Shown one piece after another: positions 10,328 through 19,065 of a DNA stretch of 20,098 bases (the first letter of the stretch is position 1; every line of letters starts with the position of its first letter). This stretch comes from Chromera velia. Taxonomy: Eukaryota; Sar; Chromeraceae. The notes beneath the pieces are model-generated. The model had not been told where the DNA came from. It saw nothing but the letters and a program-made list of their open reading frames with translations, and did not search any database. The position numbers and the translations under genes were made by a program. The stretch is from NCBI GenBank assembly GCA_018398765.1, contig JAHBMJ010000560.1, forward strand, positions 1-20,098, given 5' to 3'.

Positions 10328-11148
10328 GTCTGTAGAGGGAGAATCGTAGAGTGAATCTACTCGATTGGGTCTGTCCTTCTGTCACCAGTCAGGCTGGAAG
10401 AAGCCCGTTAGCGTCGATCGTTTGACTCAAGATACAGAAACGTGACCATGAAAGTGGAAGCCAGACTGAACATGCAAAACCCGGTTCTCACAGCGCAAGT
10501 TTGTCCAGACAGGTGCTGGCTAAGTGACTTGAGGGCTTGAAAGAGATGCCAGATCACTCCCTCTTCTGTCAACTTCTTGTGGGGAATACTGGGGAATCAG
10601 TGGGGATTCCAATTTGGCAGATTAGTCCCGAGCGCGGTATGCATGACCAGACACGTACATCGATCCATGCATGTTCAAAAACAAAAAATAAATAAACACT
10701 TGAATCAATGTCATTCGCGCGAGTGCGCCAAATTAAGCAGTGCATGCATGCATGAAACTTTTTGTCTGACATGCACTTCTCGCTTTAGGATTCGATAGGC
10801 TTTTAAGGGTTCGATAGGCTTTTGAGGGTTGGCTAGAAGCCCTAAACTGAGAACCCAGATGGTTAGAGTGGGCGCCGCTGCAAGCTCTAAATCTAATAAT
10901 AGTGAGATAAAAACACAAAATCAAAGGATGCGAAGCGCACCAGTCCCGCGCGTAGATGGATTTTAAATTGTTCTCTTTGCAAAAGTAATCAAACAACAGA
11001 TCTTAAAAAGAGAAGAAGAGGTAACATGGTGCTAGACATGGTACTTTAGTAACATAACATAATCACCTAAAAATAAAAAAAAAGTAACGTCCAATGGCTT
11101 CTATTAGACTATTGGCACCTCAGAAAGCAATTTCCGACTTAAGGCTTA
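10328..11148. other. intergenic region between LRR gene and retrotransposon
   Basis: This should contain the promoter of the minus-strand LRR gene. It holds a TGCATGCATGCAT run (10741-10753), a two-copy tandem of a roughly 20-bp unit containing TTCGATAGGCTTTT (about 10790-10829), and a tRNA-D-arm-like stretch CCCAGATGGTTAGAGTGGG (about 10854-10872). No gene is supported. The last five bases, GCTTA at 11144-11148, are the left target-site duplication of the retrotransposon. Confidence 0.5.
10790..10829. repeat. two-copy tandem repeat (GGTTCGATAGGCTTTT unit)
   Basis: Two near-identical copies of about 20 bp: GATTCGATAGGCTTTTAAG followed by GGTTCGATAGGCTTTTGAG. The GGTTCGA core resembles a tRNA T-loop (B-box), but the context does not form a tRNA. 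Confidence 0.75.
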
Positions 11149-11401
11149 TGTGGGCCTGCCACGAGCATCGCGCCGCACTAGGGCCGCCGCCGACCTCGCA
11201 ACGCCGCGTGCGCCCAGTCTGAATAAAGTGACGTCTGACCTTTGCGTGCGAAAGTTGTTCTGTGCTAGTCTCTCGATCATGGTGTTGGCTGGTCTGAATA
11301 GTGGATCAACAGATTGACTCTGCTAGGTTATACTTTAATGTGGGTCTGCCTACGATCTACACTTATCGTAATTGAGCCTCTAGTACCGTACGCAGCTTAC
11401 A
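11149..11401 (+). repeat. 5' LTR
   Basis: Starts TGTGGGCCTGCCAC and ends GCAGCTTACA. It is the direct counterpart of 16916-17168, with the same length and no indels. It contains AATAAA at 11222-11227, a likely polyadenylation signal. No convincing TATA box is seen upstream of it. Confidence 0.96.
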
Positions 11402-11404
11402 ATC

Positions 11405-11421
11405 TGGTAGTACAGAGCTGG
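11405..11421 (+). other. probable primer-binding site
   Basis: TGGTAGTACAGAGCTGG begins three bases after the 5' LTR. Primer-binding sites start with TGG, complementary to the tRNA CCA tail. This stretch resembles the initiator-methionine type (TGGTA..CAGAGC) with a 1-2 base difference. The following GTTCGG fits the start of a T-arm complement, so pairing may extend further. The exact tRNA is unknown. Confidence 0.55.
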
Positions 11422-11466
11422 TTCGGCAAAAGGACAAATCTTTGCTCATTCTGATTTTCTTTCTTG

Positions 11467-12446
11467 ATGTCTTTTGAGCAGTTCCAGGCGGAGGTAGGTG
11501 CGATTCTGCTACAGGTTCAGCAGGGTCTCACCGCAGTCCAGCAGACCCATCAGCAGCAAGGGCAGATAATAAGACTGATATACTGGCGAAACTGCAGCAA
11601 AGACAGATGGAGTAAGCTGCTGCGGCAGTCCAACAGCCGATGGATATACAAGGAAACGGCATGTTGTTTGGAGGCGGACAGGGTGGTCTACCTCCTCAGG
11701 CGCCTGAAGTTCGAGAACAAGTTCCTAGGACTACACTGAAGAATCCGGATGTCTTTATAGGAGTGCGAGAGAAAGCAGAAAAATGGTGCACTGACATGGA
11801 CGACTGGTTTGCGAATGCTCAGACCACTCCGGAACGTCAACTCGGTCTGGCCAAGTCTTATTTGAGCCCTGAACTCAAGGACTGGTTTGACTTGGTGAAG
11901 TTGGAGGACGGCATTGGGTTTCGCGACTGGCCTGCCTTGAAGGACACATTGCTTCATCGGTACAGAGACAAGCACGTCCGCAGGGCAGCAAAGAAGAAGA
12001 TCGCAATCCTCAGGTGCACTGGAACTGTCAGCGACTATAACAATAAGTTCAACATCGAGGCGTTAAAGCTGAAAAAGGCAGGGACGAGTGAGTGGGACCT
12101 TGGAGTCCTCGACAGCTACATTGAGGGTTTACCACCTGCGGTCATGTTTCAGACCGACAGACAGGAGCCGCAAACTCTGCAGAAGGCTATGGAGAAGGCC
12201 TTGGACAACGAGGCCTGGCTTCAACAGGCATTAGCTCGGGGAGGAAAGTAGGCCAAAGGGGTAGGACCGATTCCAGAGGGGTCTCCACTGATTGATCCAA
12301 CTGGACCGGCTCTGATGGAACTCTGTGGGGTGCGTCGTGGCATGCCGCTTTGCGACCCCAGATTGCCCCAGGCCCTGTGGGAGGAAAGATAGAGACGGGG
12401 ACTTTGCCTCTGGTGTGGTGATCCCAATCACCAGATGAGGCAGTGC
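11467..12446 (+). pseudogene. gag: gag polyprotein relic with CCHC zinc knuckle
   Basis: The first ATG after the LTR is at 11467 and opens a Gln-rich N-terminus. The frame shifts near 11560; afterwards the capsid-like region runs in another frame (about 11640-12251) and carries retrotransposon-gag features: WCTDMDDWFANA, LSPELKDWF, WPALKDTLLHRYRD and LDSYIEGLPP. TAA at 11613 and TAG at 12249 and 12390 interrupt it. The nucleocapsid knuckle lies beyond these stops in the same frame at 12405-12446 and is intact: C-x2-C-x4-H-x4-C (CLWCGDPNHQMRQC). Because the knuckle continues in frame, the stop at 12249 is a mutation and not the natural end of gag. Confidence 0.88.
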
Positions 12447-13270
12447 TGGAATAGGTTATGCGGTCCCCCACAGGCACGCGCTATATACACGTCCCCATTT
12501 GGAGGATGGCGGAAACCTCCACAGCGAGCAGCCTGGTTTCCCGAGTTTCGACGAGAAAGCTTTCCTCCTCACAGATACTATGAGAGGGCTTGATACCCTT
12601 CTCCTTATGGGTCGCCCTCTGTATTGGGGGGGAGGGAGGAGACTCGTCAGCCAGGCAGGGGGTTCGGAAGTAAGGTTCCTTCGGGAGGACAAGGGCGTGC
12701 CTTCAGCGACACTCTATCGTTTGGTCGGCGAACGTCTTCACCGCCCCAGGGGTCACAACCAGCGCATTGGGTGGGACCCAGACGAGTAGCGGGAGTGAGA
12801 ACGATTCCCAGCCGGAGAGAGGATGATCGCGTCGTGGTTCCTTGGGAACCTGAGGTATGTAGAGAAGTTGAGGAAGAAATAAGAAATATTGAGGAAGAAG
12901 GTACGGGGTCGGAGGAGGAAGAAGAGGATGATGGTAATGAAAGTTACAGAGAGGGATTTGTCTATCAAGGCACGATTGCTAGCAGTCCAGTCAAAGTGTT
13001 TTATGATAATGGAGCTGATGACATTTTTATTGATAGCAAGTTTGCACACAATCGGCAGCTCCATATTTGCAGGTTTTCGACCCCTATAAGATGTCAGATG
13101 GCGGTGAAGGAGAATGGGAGAACGTTACGGTCAGTGAGTATGCACCTTAAGTGCCTCTGCGCATACAGGGGTATTTAGAAATTGTGGGTGCATTGCTTGC
13201 TGACCTGGATGGCTATGACGTGATCCTTGGTCAAAAATGGAGTGACGCACACAACGTCAAGCTCGACCAT
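12447..13270 (+). pseudogene. pol: gag-pol linker and aspartic protease relic
   Basis: After the zinc knuckle the same frame crosses TGA at 12591, a probable CGA mutation, then an Arg/Pro-rich and an acidic Glu-rich linker. A retropepsin-like segment follows: VKVFYDNGADDIFIDS at about 12991-13038. The active-site triad reads D-N-G where D-S/T-G is the rule. The frame then shifts between about 13080 and 13148, and TAA lies at 13148. The C-terminal protease signature DGYDVILGQKW continues at about 13210-13243 in the frame of the reverse transcriptase. Confidence 0.8.
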
Positions 13271-14446
13271 CCAACTCGGTCTCTTCGGTTTTCTTTCAAA
13301 CGCCGTGAAGTGATTTTGAAAGGAGGGTACAAGAAAGATGAAAATTGCTCTCCCTTTTTGAATCCTGTGCAGGCTAGACGTTGCATCAAGAGAGAAGCGC
13401 CGTTTCATATCGTGTACATGGAGACGGTGCGCCCACGACCATCTGCACAGGAGGAGTGCAAAGTGCAGACAACTGAAGTGAGTGAATTGGGAGGGAATGG
13501 AAAGGGGAGAATGGATGACAAGGGGATTCATGGGTCTGACTTTCTTTCTTCTCTTTCTTCTAATCATCCTGTCTATTCTTCTTCCAATCTTTCTGAAGTG
13601 TGTGCATTTTTCAATCAACGGGATCCAGAGGTGCCTCGTGATGTGAAAGAAATTGTGGCAGATCATGTGTCTCTTTTCCTTGATCGACTCTCTGATCTGC
13701 CACCGTCCAGAGGTCCTCATTTGGACTTCAAAATTGAACTTGAGCCTGGTCATTCACCTCCTGCGCGTCCATCTTACCGATTATCAATAAGAGAGACAGA
13801 TAAGCTGAGGAGACAGCTAGACATATATCTTGAACAAGGATTCATTCGACCGTCTGCTTCTCCTTATGCTGCTCCTGTTCTTTTCGTACAAAAGAAAGAC
13901 GGATCGATGAGGATGTGTTGCAATTACACAGGCTTGAATCGCATCACAATAAAAGATAAGCATTCACTCCCTCATCCGCAGGAATTAATCGATCGACTCC
14001 ATGGGGCACGATTTTTCACGACTCTAGATCTACGTCAGTACTATCACCAAATGAGAGTCAGGGAGGAAGACATCCCCAAAACAGCCTTCACAACGCGATA
14101 TGGCTCTTTTGAGTGGCTGGTCGTTTCTTTCGGTTTGACGAACACGCCACCTTCTGCGTTGAGGCTGATTCAATTTGCTCTTCGATCCTGCCTCGATCGT
14201 TTCGTTTCGGTATTTCTGGATGACATCCTTATTTATTCACGCACTAGAGAGGAGCACAAAAAACATATTCGCACTGTTCTGCATTTGCTCAGTGAGAACA
14301 ATCTGTATGCCAAGCTCTTAAAGTGCCACTTCATGCAGAGTGAGATGACCTTTCTGGGCTTGAGAATTTCTAGGACCAGGGTTCGACCAGAGGTCAGCAA
14401 AACAGAGGCAGTCAACAAGTGGCCGACCCCAAAGAACAGAAAGGAT
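13271..14446 (+). pseudogene. pol: reverse transcriptase domain of pol
   Basis: This is the longest open stretch of the element. RT motifs appear in Ty3 order: RPSYRLS, a LEQGFIRPSASPYAAPVLF segment, VQKKDGSMRMC, NRITIKDKHSLP, FTTLDLRQYYHQM with catalytic Asp codon 14027-14029, TAFTTRYGSFEWLV, and FLDDILIYS with the Asp pair at 14219-14224. All three catalytic aspartates are present. Departures from the family norm include NYT for DYR and TNTPPSALRL for TNAPATFQRL. RT copies genomic RNA into cDNA. The frame is lost near 14450, just after KWPTPKNRK, where the RT-RNase H connection begins. Confidence 0.93.
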
Positions 14447-15066
14447 GAAAGGACGTGCTCTCTTTCTTGGGGTTTGCGAATTGGATGAAGAGATTCGTTC
14501 CCCATTTCAGTGAGAAAGCAGGACCTCTTTATGCTTTGTTGAAAGCGAAGCGGGTGTTTGAGTGAGGAGAAAAAGAAGAGAGAAGTTTTCAAGCACTGAA
14601 AGAAACAGTCAGAAATACAGTGGAATTACTCATTCCCGATCTCGCCCGCCCGTTTGAAATCTTTGTGGACGCATGCGAATTGACTGAAACCTTGGGTGCC
14701 GCTTTGATGCAAGAGGATCCGGAGATTGGTTACTTACATCTGTGTGCTTTTGCTTCTCGTCGTATGAGCCCAGCAGAATTGAAGTATCACATTAGAGAGA
14801 AAGAATTTCTAGGGTATGTTTTTGCGGTGAAGACGTGGAGACCATACGTGAATCATACAACCAAGGTGTGGTCGGATCATGAGTCTCTAAAATATGTGAA
14901 TGTGTCTGCCGACCGCACCCTGATGTCTCCACATATGCGCAGGTTCGTTTCGAGGTTTGATGAGCTCGGAATTACACCTCGGTACGTCCCGGGTGCACGA
15001 AACAGGGTGGCTGATGCATTAAGCAGGGTGCTTGGGTTGGCCGCACAGATGAAAGAGGTGCAGTAA
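14447..15066 (+). pseudogene. pol: RNase H domain of pol
   Basis: It continues in a new frame with the connection motif SFLGFANWMKRFVPHFS. After TGA at 14563 (very likely a former Trp codon in the FEW motif) the RNase H proper follows. Expected acidic residues are present: Asp 14668-14670 (FVDAC), Glu 14803-14805 (REKEFLGYVFAV), Asp 14875-14877 (WSDHESLKY) and Asp 15013-15015 (RVADALSR). RNase H degrades the RNA strand of the RNA/DNA hybrid. The TAA at 15064-15066 interrupts the polyprotein; integrase carries on in the same frame. Confidence 0.9.
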
Positions 15067-16433
15067 GAGAGAAAAGACGTCTGTGAGCTTCTCTTGAATG
15101 AAGTGTATGTGCAGCCAGATAAAGAGTTCTTGGGGAGGATAAGAAAGAGGTATGAGGAGGAACAGTTTTAGAGGGAAATAAAAGAAGCAGTAGAGTATCC
15201 TGGGAAAGGAGTGCCTCTGCGACTACAGCTAAGAGTGCAACCTTTTCATATAGAAGACGGATTGCTTTTCTTCAACGATTGACTGGCAATCCCGACAGAA
15301 AGGCTGCAGAAAAATCTGATTTATGAACATCATGACACAGCCGTGGAGGGACATTTGGGGGGAGAGAAAACTTATCTGAAACTGGCTGGCTCTTTCTACT
15401 GGCCACATATGTATGCGTCGGTCCAGCAGTATGTGAGGAAGTGTGACATTTGCCAGAGAGGGAAGAGACCAACAGAGAAGCAGCAAGGCCTCTTGTATCC
15501 GCTTCCAATTCCTGAATTTGCATTTCAGTCATTCTCTCTTGATTTTGTATTTGGACTCCCGAGGGTGTTGTATAAGAATGAATGGGTGGATGGAATTCTC
15601 TCTGTTGTCGATCGTCTGTCTAAAGCTCCTTGCTTCATTGCAGTCTCCTCAGGAATCACGGCAGGGGGGACAGCAGAGGCAGTCTTTGAACGAGTGATCC
15701 TCGAGTACGGGATGCCTCAATCAGTGGTAAGTGATCGTGATCCTCGTTTCTTTTCTGCTTTTTGGCAGGAGCTTGCTTAACTGTGGAAGACAAAATTGAA
15801 CATGAGCACGAGAGGGCATCTACAGTCGGATGGACAGACAGAGAGAGACAATCAAACGATTAAGCAAATATTGTGTTGTTTTATGGATGAACACCAGTCA
15901 GACTGGCCGAAGTGGTTGGCTGTATGTTAGTTTGCATATCGCGATTCAGTTCATTCAGCTCTCGGCATGTCTCTATTCCATTTTCTATACGGCCGCGATC
16001 CCATTCGTCTGCCTTCTGTCTCTATATGAACGAAATCTTTCTGCCCTCCAGCAGCAGAATTCGCACACGCCAGAGACACAGAAATTATGAGAGCAAAAGA
16101 AAGATTGCAGAAGGCAAGAGAGCAGATGGCACAACAGGTAGATCCACACAGGAGGGAAGTATCTTTCGAGCCTGAAGATTATGTACTTATCTGTAATTCT
16201 TACTTCAAAGGAGATAGAAAGCCAGAAAGAATAGTGAGGAAACTCCTAGGGAAACTCGAACCGGTGTATTATGGACCCTTTGAGGTAGAAAGAAAGATAC
16301 ACGACAACGCATATGAGCTTATTTTCCCTGCAGGCGTACGGACATACAACGTGATCAATGTCTCCTTCTTGAAAAAGTACGAGAGGGAGAAGACTGATCC
16401 GTTGCCTGCCATCCGCCTTCCGACCTCTACAGA
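15067..16433 (+). pseudogene. pol: integrase of pol (HHCC zinc domain, DD35E core)
   Basis: It is in one frame with RNase H but interrupted by TAG 15169, TGA 15280, TAA 15778, TAG 15928 and TGA 16027. The HHCC zinc domain has His codons within 15328-15354 and Cys at 15442-15444 and 15451-15453 (KCDICQ). Core acids are Asp 15541-15543 (SLDFVFGLP), Asp 15733-15735 (VVSDRDPRF) and Glu 15841-15843 (DGQTERDN). The last two are separated by exactly 35 residues, the classic DD35E spacing. The C-terminal part holds AKERLQKAREQM, VDPHRREVSFEPEDYVL, and GPFEVERKIHDNAYEL with VSFLKKYE, typical of the Ty3/gypsy integrase tail. Integrase inserts the cDNA into the host genome. Confidence 0.93.
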
Positions 16434-16697
16434 GGTGGAATATGAAGTTGAAGAAATTCTGGATCACAGGCGGATCGACAGACAGGCGCACTATCTCGAT
16501 GGAAGAGTAAGGAGAATGCGTCGTGGGAACCGTCAGTCAGCCTCACGCATGTAAAGGAAGCCTTGCATGCCTTCAAGGAGAAAAGAAGAGAAGCAGCGAA
16601 GAAGAAGGCAGGCAGGTGTGGAATGGAGTTGAAAAGACGTGTGGTGCATGTCAGTGCAGTCGAGAAGGCCGTATGGAGCGGGGTGCGAATCTGTTAG
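16434..16697 (+). pseudogene. pol: C-terminal chromodomain, split by a frameshift
   Basis: The integrase frame ends with VEYEVEEILDHRR, the usual opening strand of a chromodomain, followed by QAHYL. At about 16495-16500 the frame is lost. In the frame starting at 16500 the rest of the domain follows: WKSKENASWEP, then VKEALHAFKEKRREAAKKK, matching the W-x-G..sWEP and C-terminal helix pattern. This tail ends at TAG 16695-16697. Chromodomains on integrases guide insertion to marked chromatin, such as H3K9-methylated nucleosomes (family knowledge). In chromodomain terms Tyr and the two Trp cage-type positions are visible, but binding specificity cannot be read. Confidence 0.8.
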
Positions 16698-16915
16698 TTA
16701 GAGACGCAGCTTCCTAGGCTGTGTGCTCTCTGGCTATCTGTTTCTCAGCCTGAAGATGCTGAGAGTGATTCCGAGGACGTCGTGTACATGTAGTAGAAGA
16801 GGCACACTGTGGTGTCGGTCGTGGCTTACCGACTTCATTCATGCCTCTATAGTTCGATTTCGATGGTCTGAGTGATTGAGCTGAGCGTGGACGTCAGCTT
16901 CAGAAGGCAGGTAGG
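16698..16915 (+). other. non-coding spacer and weak polypurine tract before the 3' LTR
   Basis: No coding signal after the chromodomain. AGAAGGCAGGTAGG at 16902-16915 directly abuts the 3' LTR and is purine-rich apart from one C and one T. It is the expected place for the plus-strand primer, so it is probably a degraded polypurine tract. Confidence 0.6.
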
Positions 16916-17168
16916 TGTGGGCCTGCCACAAGCATCACGCCGCGCTAGGGCCGCCACCGACCTTGCAACGCCGCGTGCGCCCAGTCTGAATAAAGTGACG
17001 TCTAACCTTTGCGTGCGAAAGTTGTTCTGTGCCAGTCTCTCGATCGGGGTGTTGGCTGGTCTGAATAGTGGATCAACAGATTAACTCTGCTAGGTCATAC
17101 TTTAATGTGAGTCTGCCTACGATCTACGCTTATCGTAATTGAGCCTCTAGTACCGTACGCAGCTTACA
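16916..17168 (+). repeat. 3' LTR
   Basis: 253 bp, TG..CA, colinear with the 5' LTR without indels. By eye it has 13 substitutions relative to 11149-11401. AATAAA is at 16989-16994. It is followed at once by the target duplication GCTTA (17169-17173). Confidence 0.96.
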
Positions 17169-17269
17169 GCTTACATCTCTTTATAGTAGAAGAACAATAT
17201 AAAAACATGAAGTGCATGATATAATTCTGAGTATCATTGAGAATCCTTTCTAGCCAGTCTGGCAGAAAG

Positions 17270-17917
17270 ATGAAAAACGTAGATTGGTTCTTACAATTTG
17301 TCATACAGATTTGCACAGCAAATGGGAATAAGTGTCTGGTCTGTCATGCAGCCCTTCTAATTGACAGGCAGATAAAATGGAGAGAAGTGGGCAAGGAGAC
17401 AGTCCTGGCCTCCCATGTCATTGATAGTAAAACAACAGAGGTGATCGTTCTCTTTATTGTACAGCACCACTTTCATTATATCTGTTTGCCTCTGCTTGAA
17501 CAGCCGAAGATTAGCGATGCTCCAAAGACCGCCCTATCGGACATGTACTGGCCGGTTGCTCTAGAGGATGCAAAGAGGCAGCTGCCAGAGTTTATGAATG
17601 AGTTTCTCTGTTGTGAGCTTCTCTGTACCAGCTGCCATGGAGAGAAGAAACATGAACACTATCAGCACCTCCCAACCCCACCCCCGCGTGTCAGTCTTTT
17701 TTTTTCAAAATCCATTGCACTGCAAATGTACAAAGTGTCACATAGATATACATGCATGCATGCATTTTTCTTTTCATTCTTTATGACATTGTATATACAT
17801 GTACAGGTTGATCAAAAGCTTCGAGCCGCCAGACAAAGAGGGGCCGATGTCATGAAGAAGGCTGTTGAAGACCTCAGTAGAAGGAAGCAGAGGAACCCGG
17901 CACGTATGCCGTGGTAG
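17270..17917 (+). CDS. small HNH / double zinc-knuckle protein (5' end uncertain)
   Basis: Open from ATG 17270 to TAG 17915-17917. HNH-type features are a first knuckle C-x2-C (NKCLVCHAALL, Cys codons 17333 and 17342), a His in ASHVID that fits the HNH metal-site strand, and a closing LLCTSCHGEKKHEHYQ, the usual C-x2-C-H end of HNH modules. HNH folds are commonly nucleases or DNA-binding modules; no activity can be claimed here. Two segments look like introns kept in frame: 17441-17503 (GTGATC..TTGAACAG, 63 nt) and 17690-17806 (GTCAGT..TGTACAG, 117 nt). Both are pyrimidine-rich, multiples of three and stop-free, so they may be spliced or translated. Removing both leaves about 155 aa with a basic C-terminus. 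A TCATACAG acceptor-like site at 17308 suggests that a true first exon may lie upstream, perhaps beyond the retrotransposon. Confidence 0.5.
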   Translation: MKNVDWFLQFVIQICTANGNKCLVCHAALLIDRQIKWREVGKETVLASHVIDSKTTEVIVLFIVQHHFHYICLPLLEQPKISDAPKTALSDMYWPVALEDAKRQLPEFMNEFLCCELLCTSCHGEKKHEHYQHLPTPPPRVSLFFSKSIALQMYKVSHRYTCMHAFFFSFFMTLYIHVQVDQKLRAARQRGADVMKKAVEDLSRRKQRNPARMPW

Positions 17918-19065
17918 ACATGTCAGCCGATGTCAGCATCCTTTTCTTCTCTACTGTCTTCTTCTGTCTGACGCATTTTTTTTAAAATGGGTGCCTCTTC
18001 TTTCTCGGTTTCCGTTTCTTCTTCCTCTTCCATATTCTTCTTCCTTCGCAAGATAGCAGGAAAGCCCATGGCTAATTGAACTAACCGAATTGCTTCAATC
18101 AGAAAAAGCAAAGCCTGACTGCGGTCCCTAAAAGATCTTCTTGTTTTATTTTCATATCAATTCGTGCAAGTACTCAAACAGAGGAGAGGGACGTGGCTTG
18201 GTGGGAGAAGAGGTGGAGGGTCCTTTAGACGGACGCAGCTGTAGATGCCTTGGTAACTGTAAGTCGCTTCTAAGCTGCTACCTCTGCAAGAACCGAATTC
18301 GATTCCAAAGAGATTCAACACACTGCGTGTGCAATGTAACCCCGCTCTCATCTTTTTTCTCTGAAACTCTTTTCCCTCCTGAGTGTTTCACACTTTGAAA
18401 TTCATGCAGAATGCCAGGCCTTGCTCTTGCCAGTGTGCGAGGGTAGTATGCTCGCAGTGCATCAGAAACTAAAAAGGTGCATAGATCGTACACCTCCAAA
18501 ACAAAGCAAGTCAATTCGTTTTTCGTCTGTGCATATCTACCTGGCAGTATGATCTGGAAGCGAAACACGCTGGTGTGCTGATCTATACACCCACACACCC
18601 AGTTTTCCATTTGAATCTGCTTTCACACTGGCTGACCAGTCGCCTGAGCGGCGTCTTGCTTCAGCTTGAAGTGTGTCTAAAAGCAGCCTGCACACACAGA
18701 TCAATCAGACAGCAGCAATGTACTCATACATTCAGTTATGGGTTTATGCATACATGTATAAAATTTAATCGTGGTCAGTCAGTCAGTGAGTCAGTGTGTA
18801 TATCTCTTTGTCTGTCTCTATGTCTGTGTCTCTGTATTTATATTTCTGTACGTCTGTACGTCTGTATGTCGATCTGTATATCTGCGTGTCTATGTGTGCG
18901 TGAGCATGTGTGTTGATTGTATTGATGTATATGTATGGTAGATGTGTGCGCATACGTATATATATATAGGTGTATGCCTGTGTGCGGTCAAGCTGTGTGC
19001 CTGCAGGGCGATGGATCGGGGCCGAGCCGCGCTGATTGACGTTCATCGACTTGACAAACGGTCAG
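17918..19065. other. intergenic region, no supported gene
   Basis: A CT-rich stretch follows the HNH gene (17941-18058). Read on the minus strand it yields a Glu-rich ORF (18111-17923) that is probably only a composition effect. A 110-aa minus-strand ORF at 18610-18278 has plausible amino-acid composition but no recognisable domain, and a splice model cannot be closed. From about 18770 to 18990 the sequence is a degenerate TGTC/TGTA repeat. Confidence 0.45.
18770..18990. repeat. degenerate (TGTC)n / (TGTA)n repeat tract
   Basis: Many imperfect GTCTGT, GTCTCT, GTACGTCT and TGTATATC units in tandem. It grades into TATATATA near 18957-18969. It is typical of an old, mutated tetranucleotide microsatellite. 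Confidence 0.75.

Larger units (their letters stand above)
11149..17168 (+). mobile_element. complete but degenerate Ty3/gypsy (chromovirus-type) LTR retrotransposon, 6,020 bp
   Basis: The element is bounded by two 253-bp direct LTRs with TG..CA ends and flanked by an identical 5-bp duplication, GCTTA, at 11144-11148 and 17169-17173. The internal order is gag (with CCHC zinc knuckle), protease, reverse transcriptase, RNase H, integrase, chromodomain. Integrase downstream of RNase H defines Ty3/gypsy, and the terminal chromodomain marks the chromovirus branch. Reading frame changes four times (near 11560, 13080-13148, 14450 and 16495). Twelve in-frame stops begin at 11613, 12249, 12390, 12591, 13148, 14563, 15064, 15169, 15280, 15778, 15928 and 16027. 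The copy cannot make its own proteins. The LTRs differ at 13 of 253 positions, so the insertion is not recent. Confidence 0.95.

Noticed and set aside
10850-10950. A functional tRNA gene near the GGTTAGAG motif.
   Set aside because: No anticodon arm, T-arm or acceptor stem can be folded in the correct order.
11467-16697. The in-frame stops might be recoded (stop-codon readthrough or an alternative genetic code).
   Set aside because: All three stop codons occur, four times each, and frameshifts are also present. The host genes end at normal TGA and TAG stops. Decay explains the pattern better.
17923-18111. Minus-strand 62-aa Glu/Lys-rich ORF.
   Set aside because: It lies over a CT-rich tract just after the HNH gene, and the acidic composition follows directly from that. 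No splice partner could be joined convincingly.
18278-18610. Minus-strand 110-aa ORF with plausible composition.
   Set aside because: There is no recognisable domain, and several donor/acceptor-like sites give conflicting models. It is kept only as a remark in the intergenic entry.
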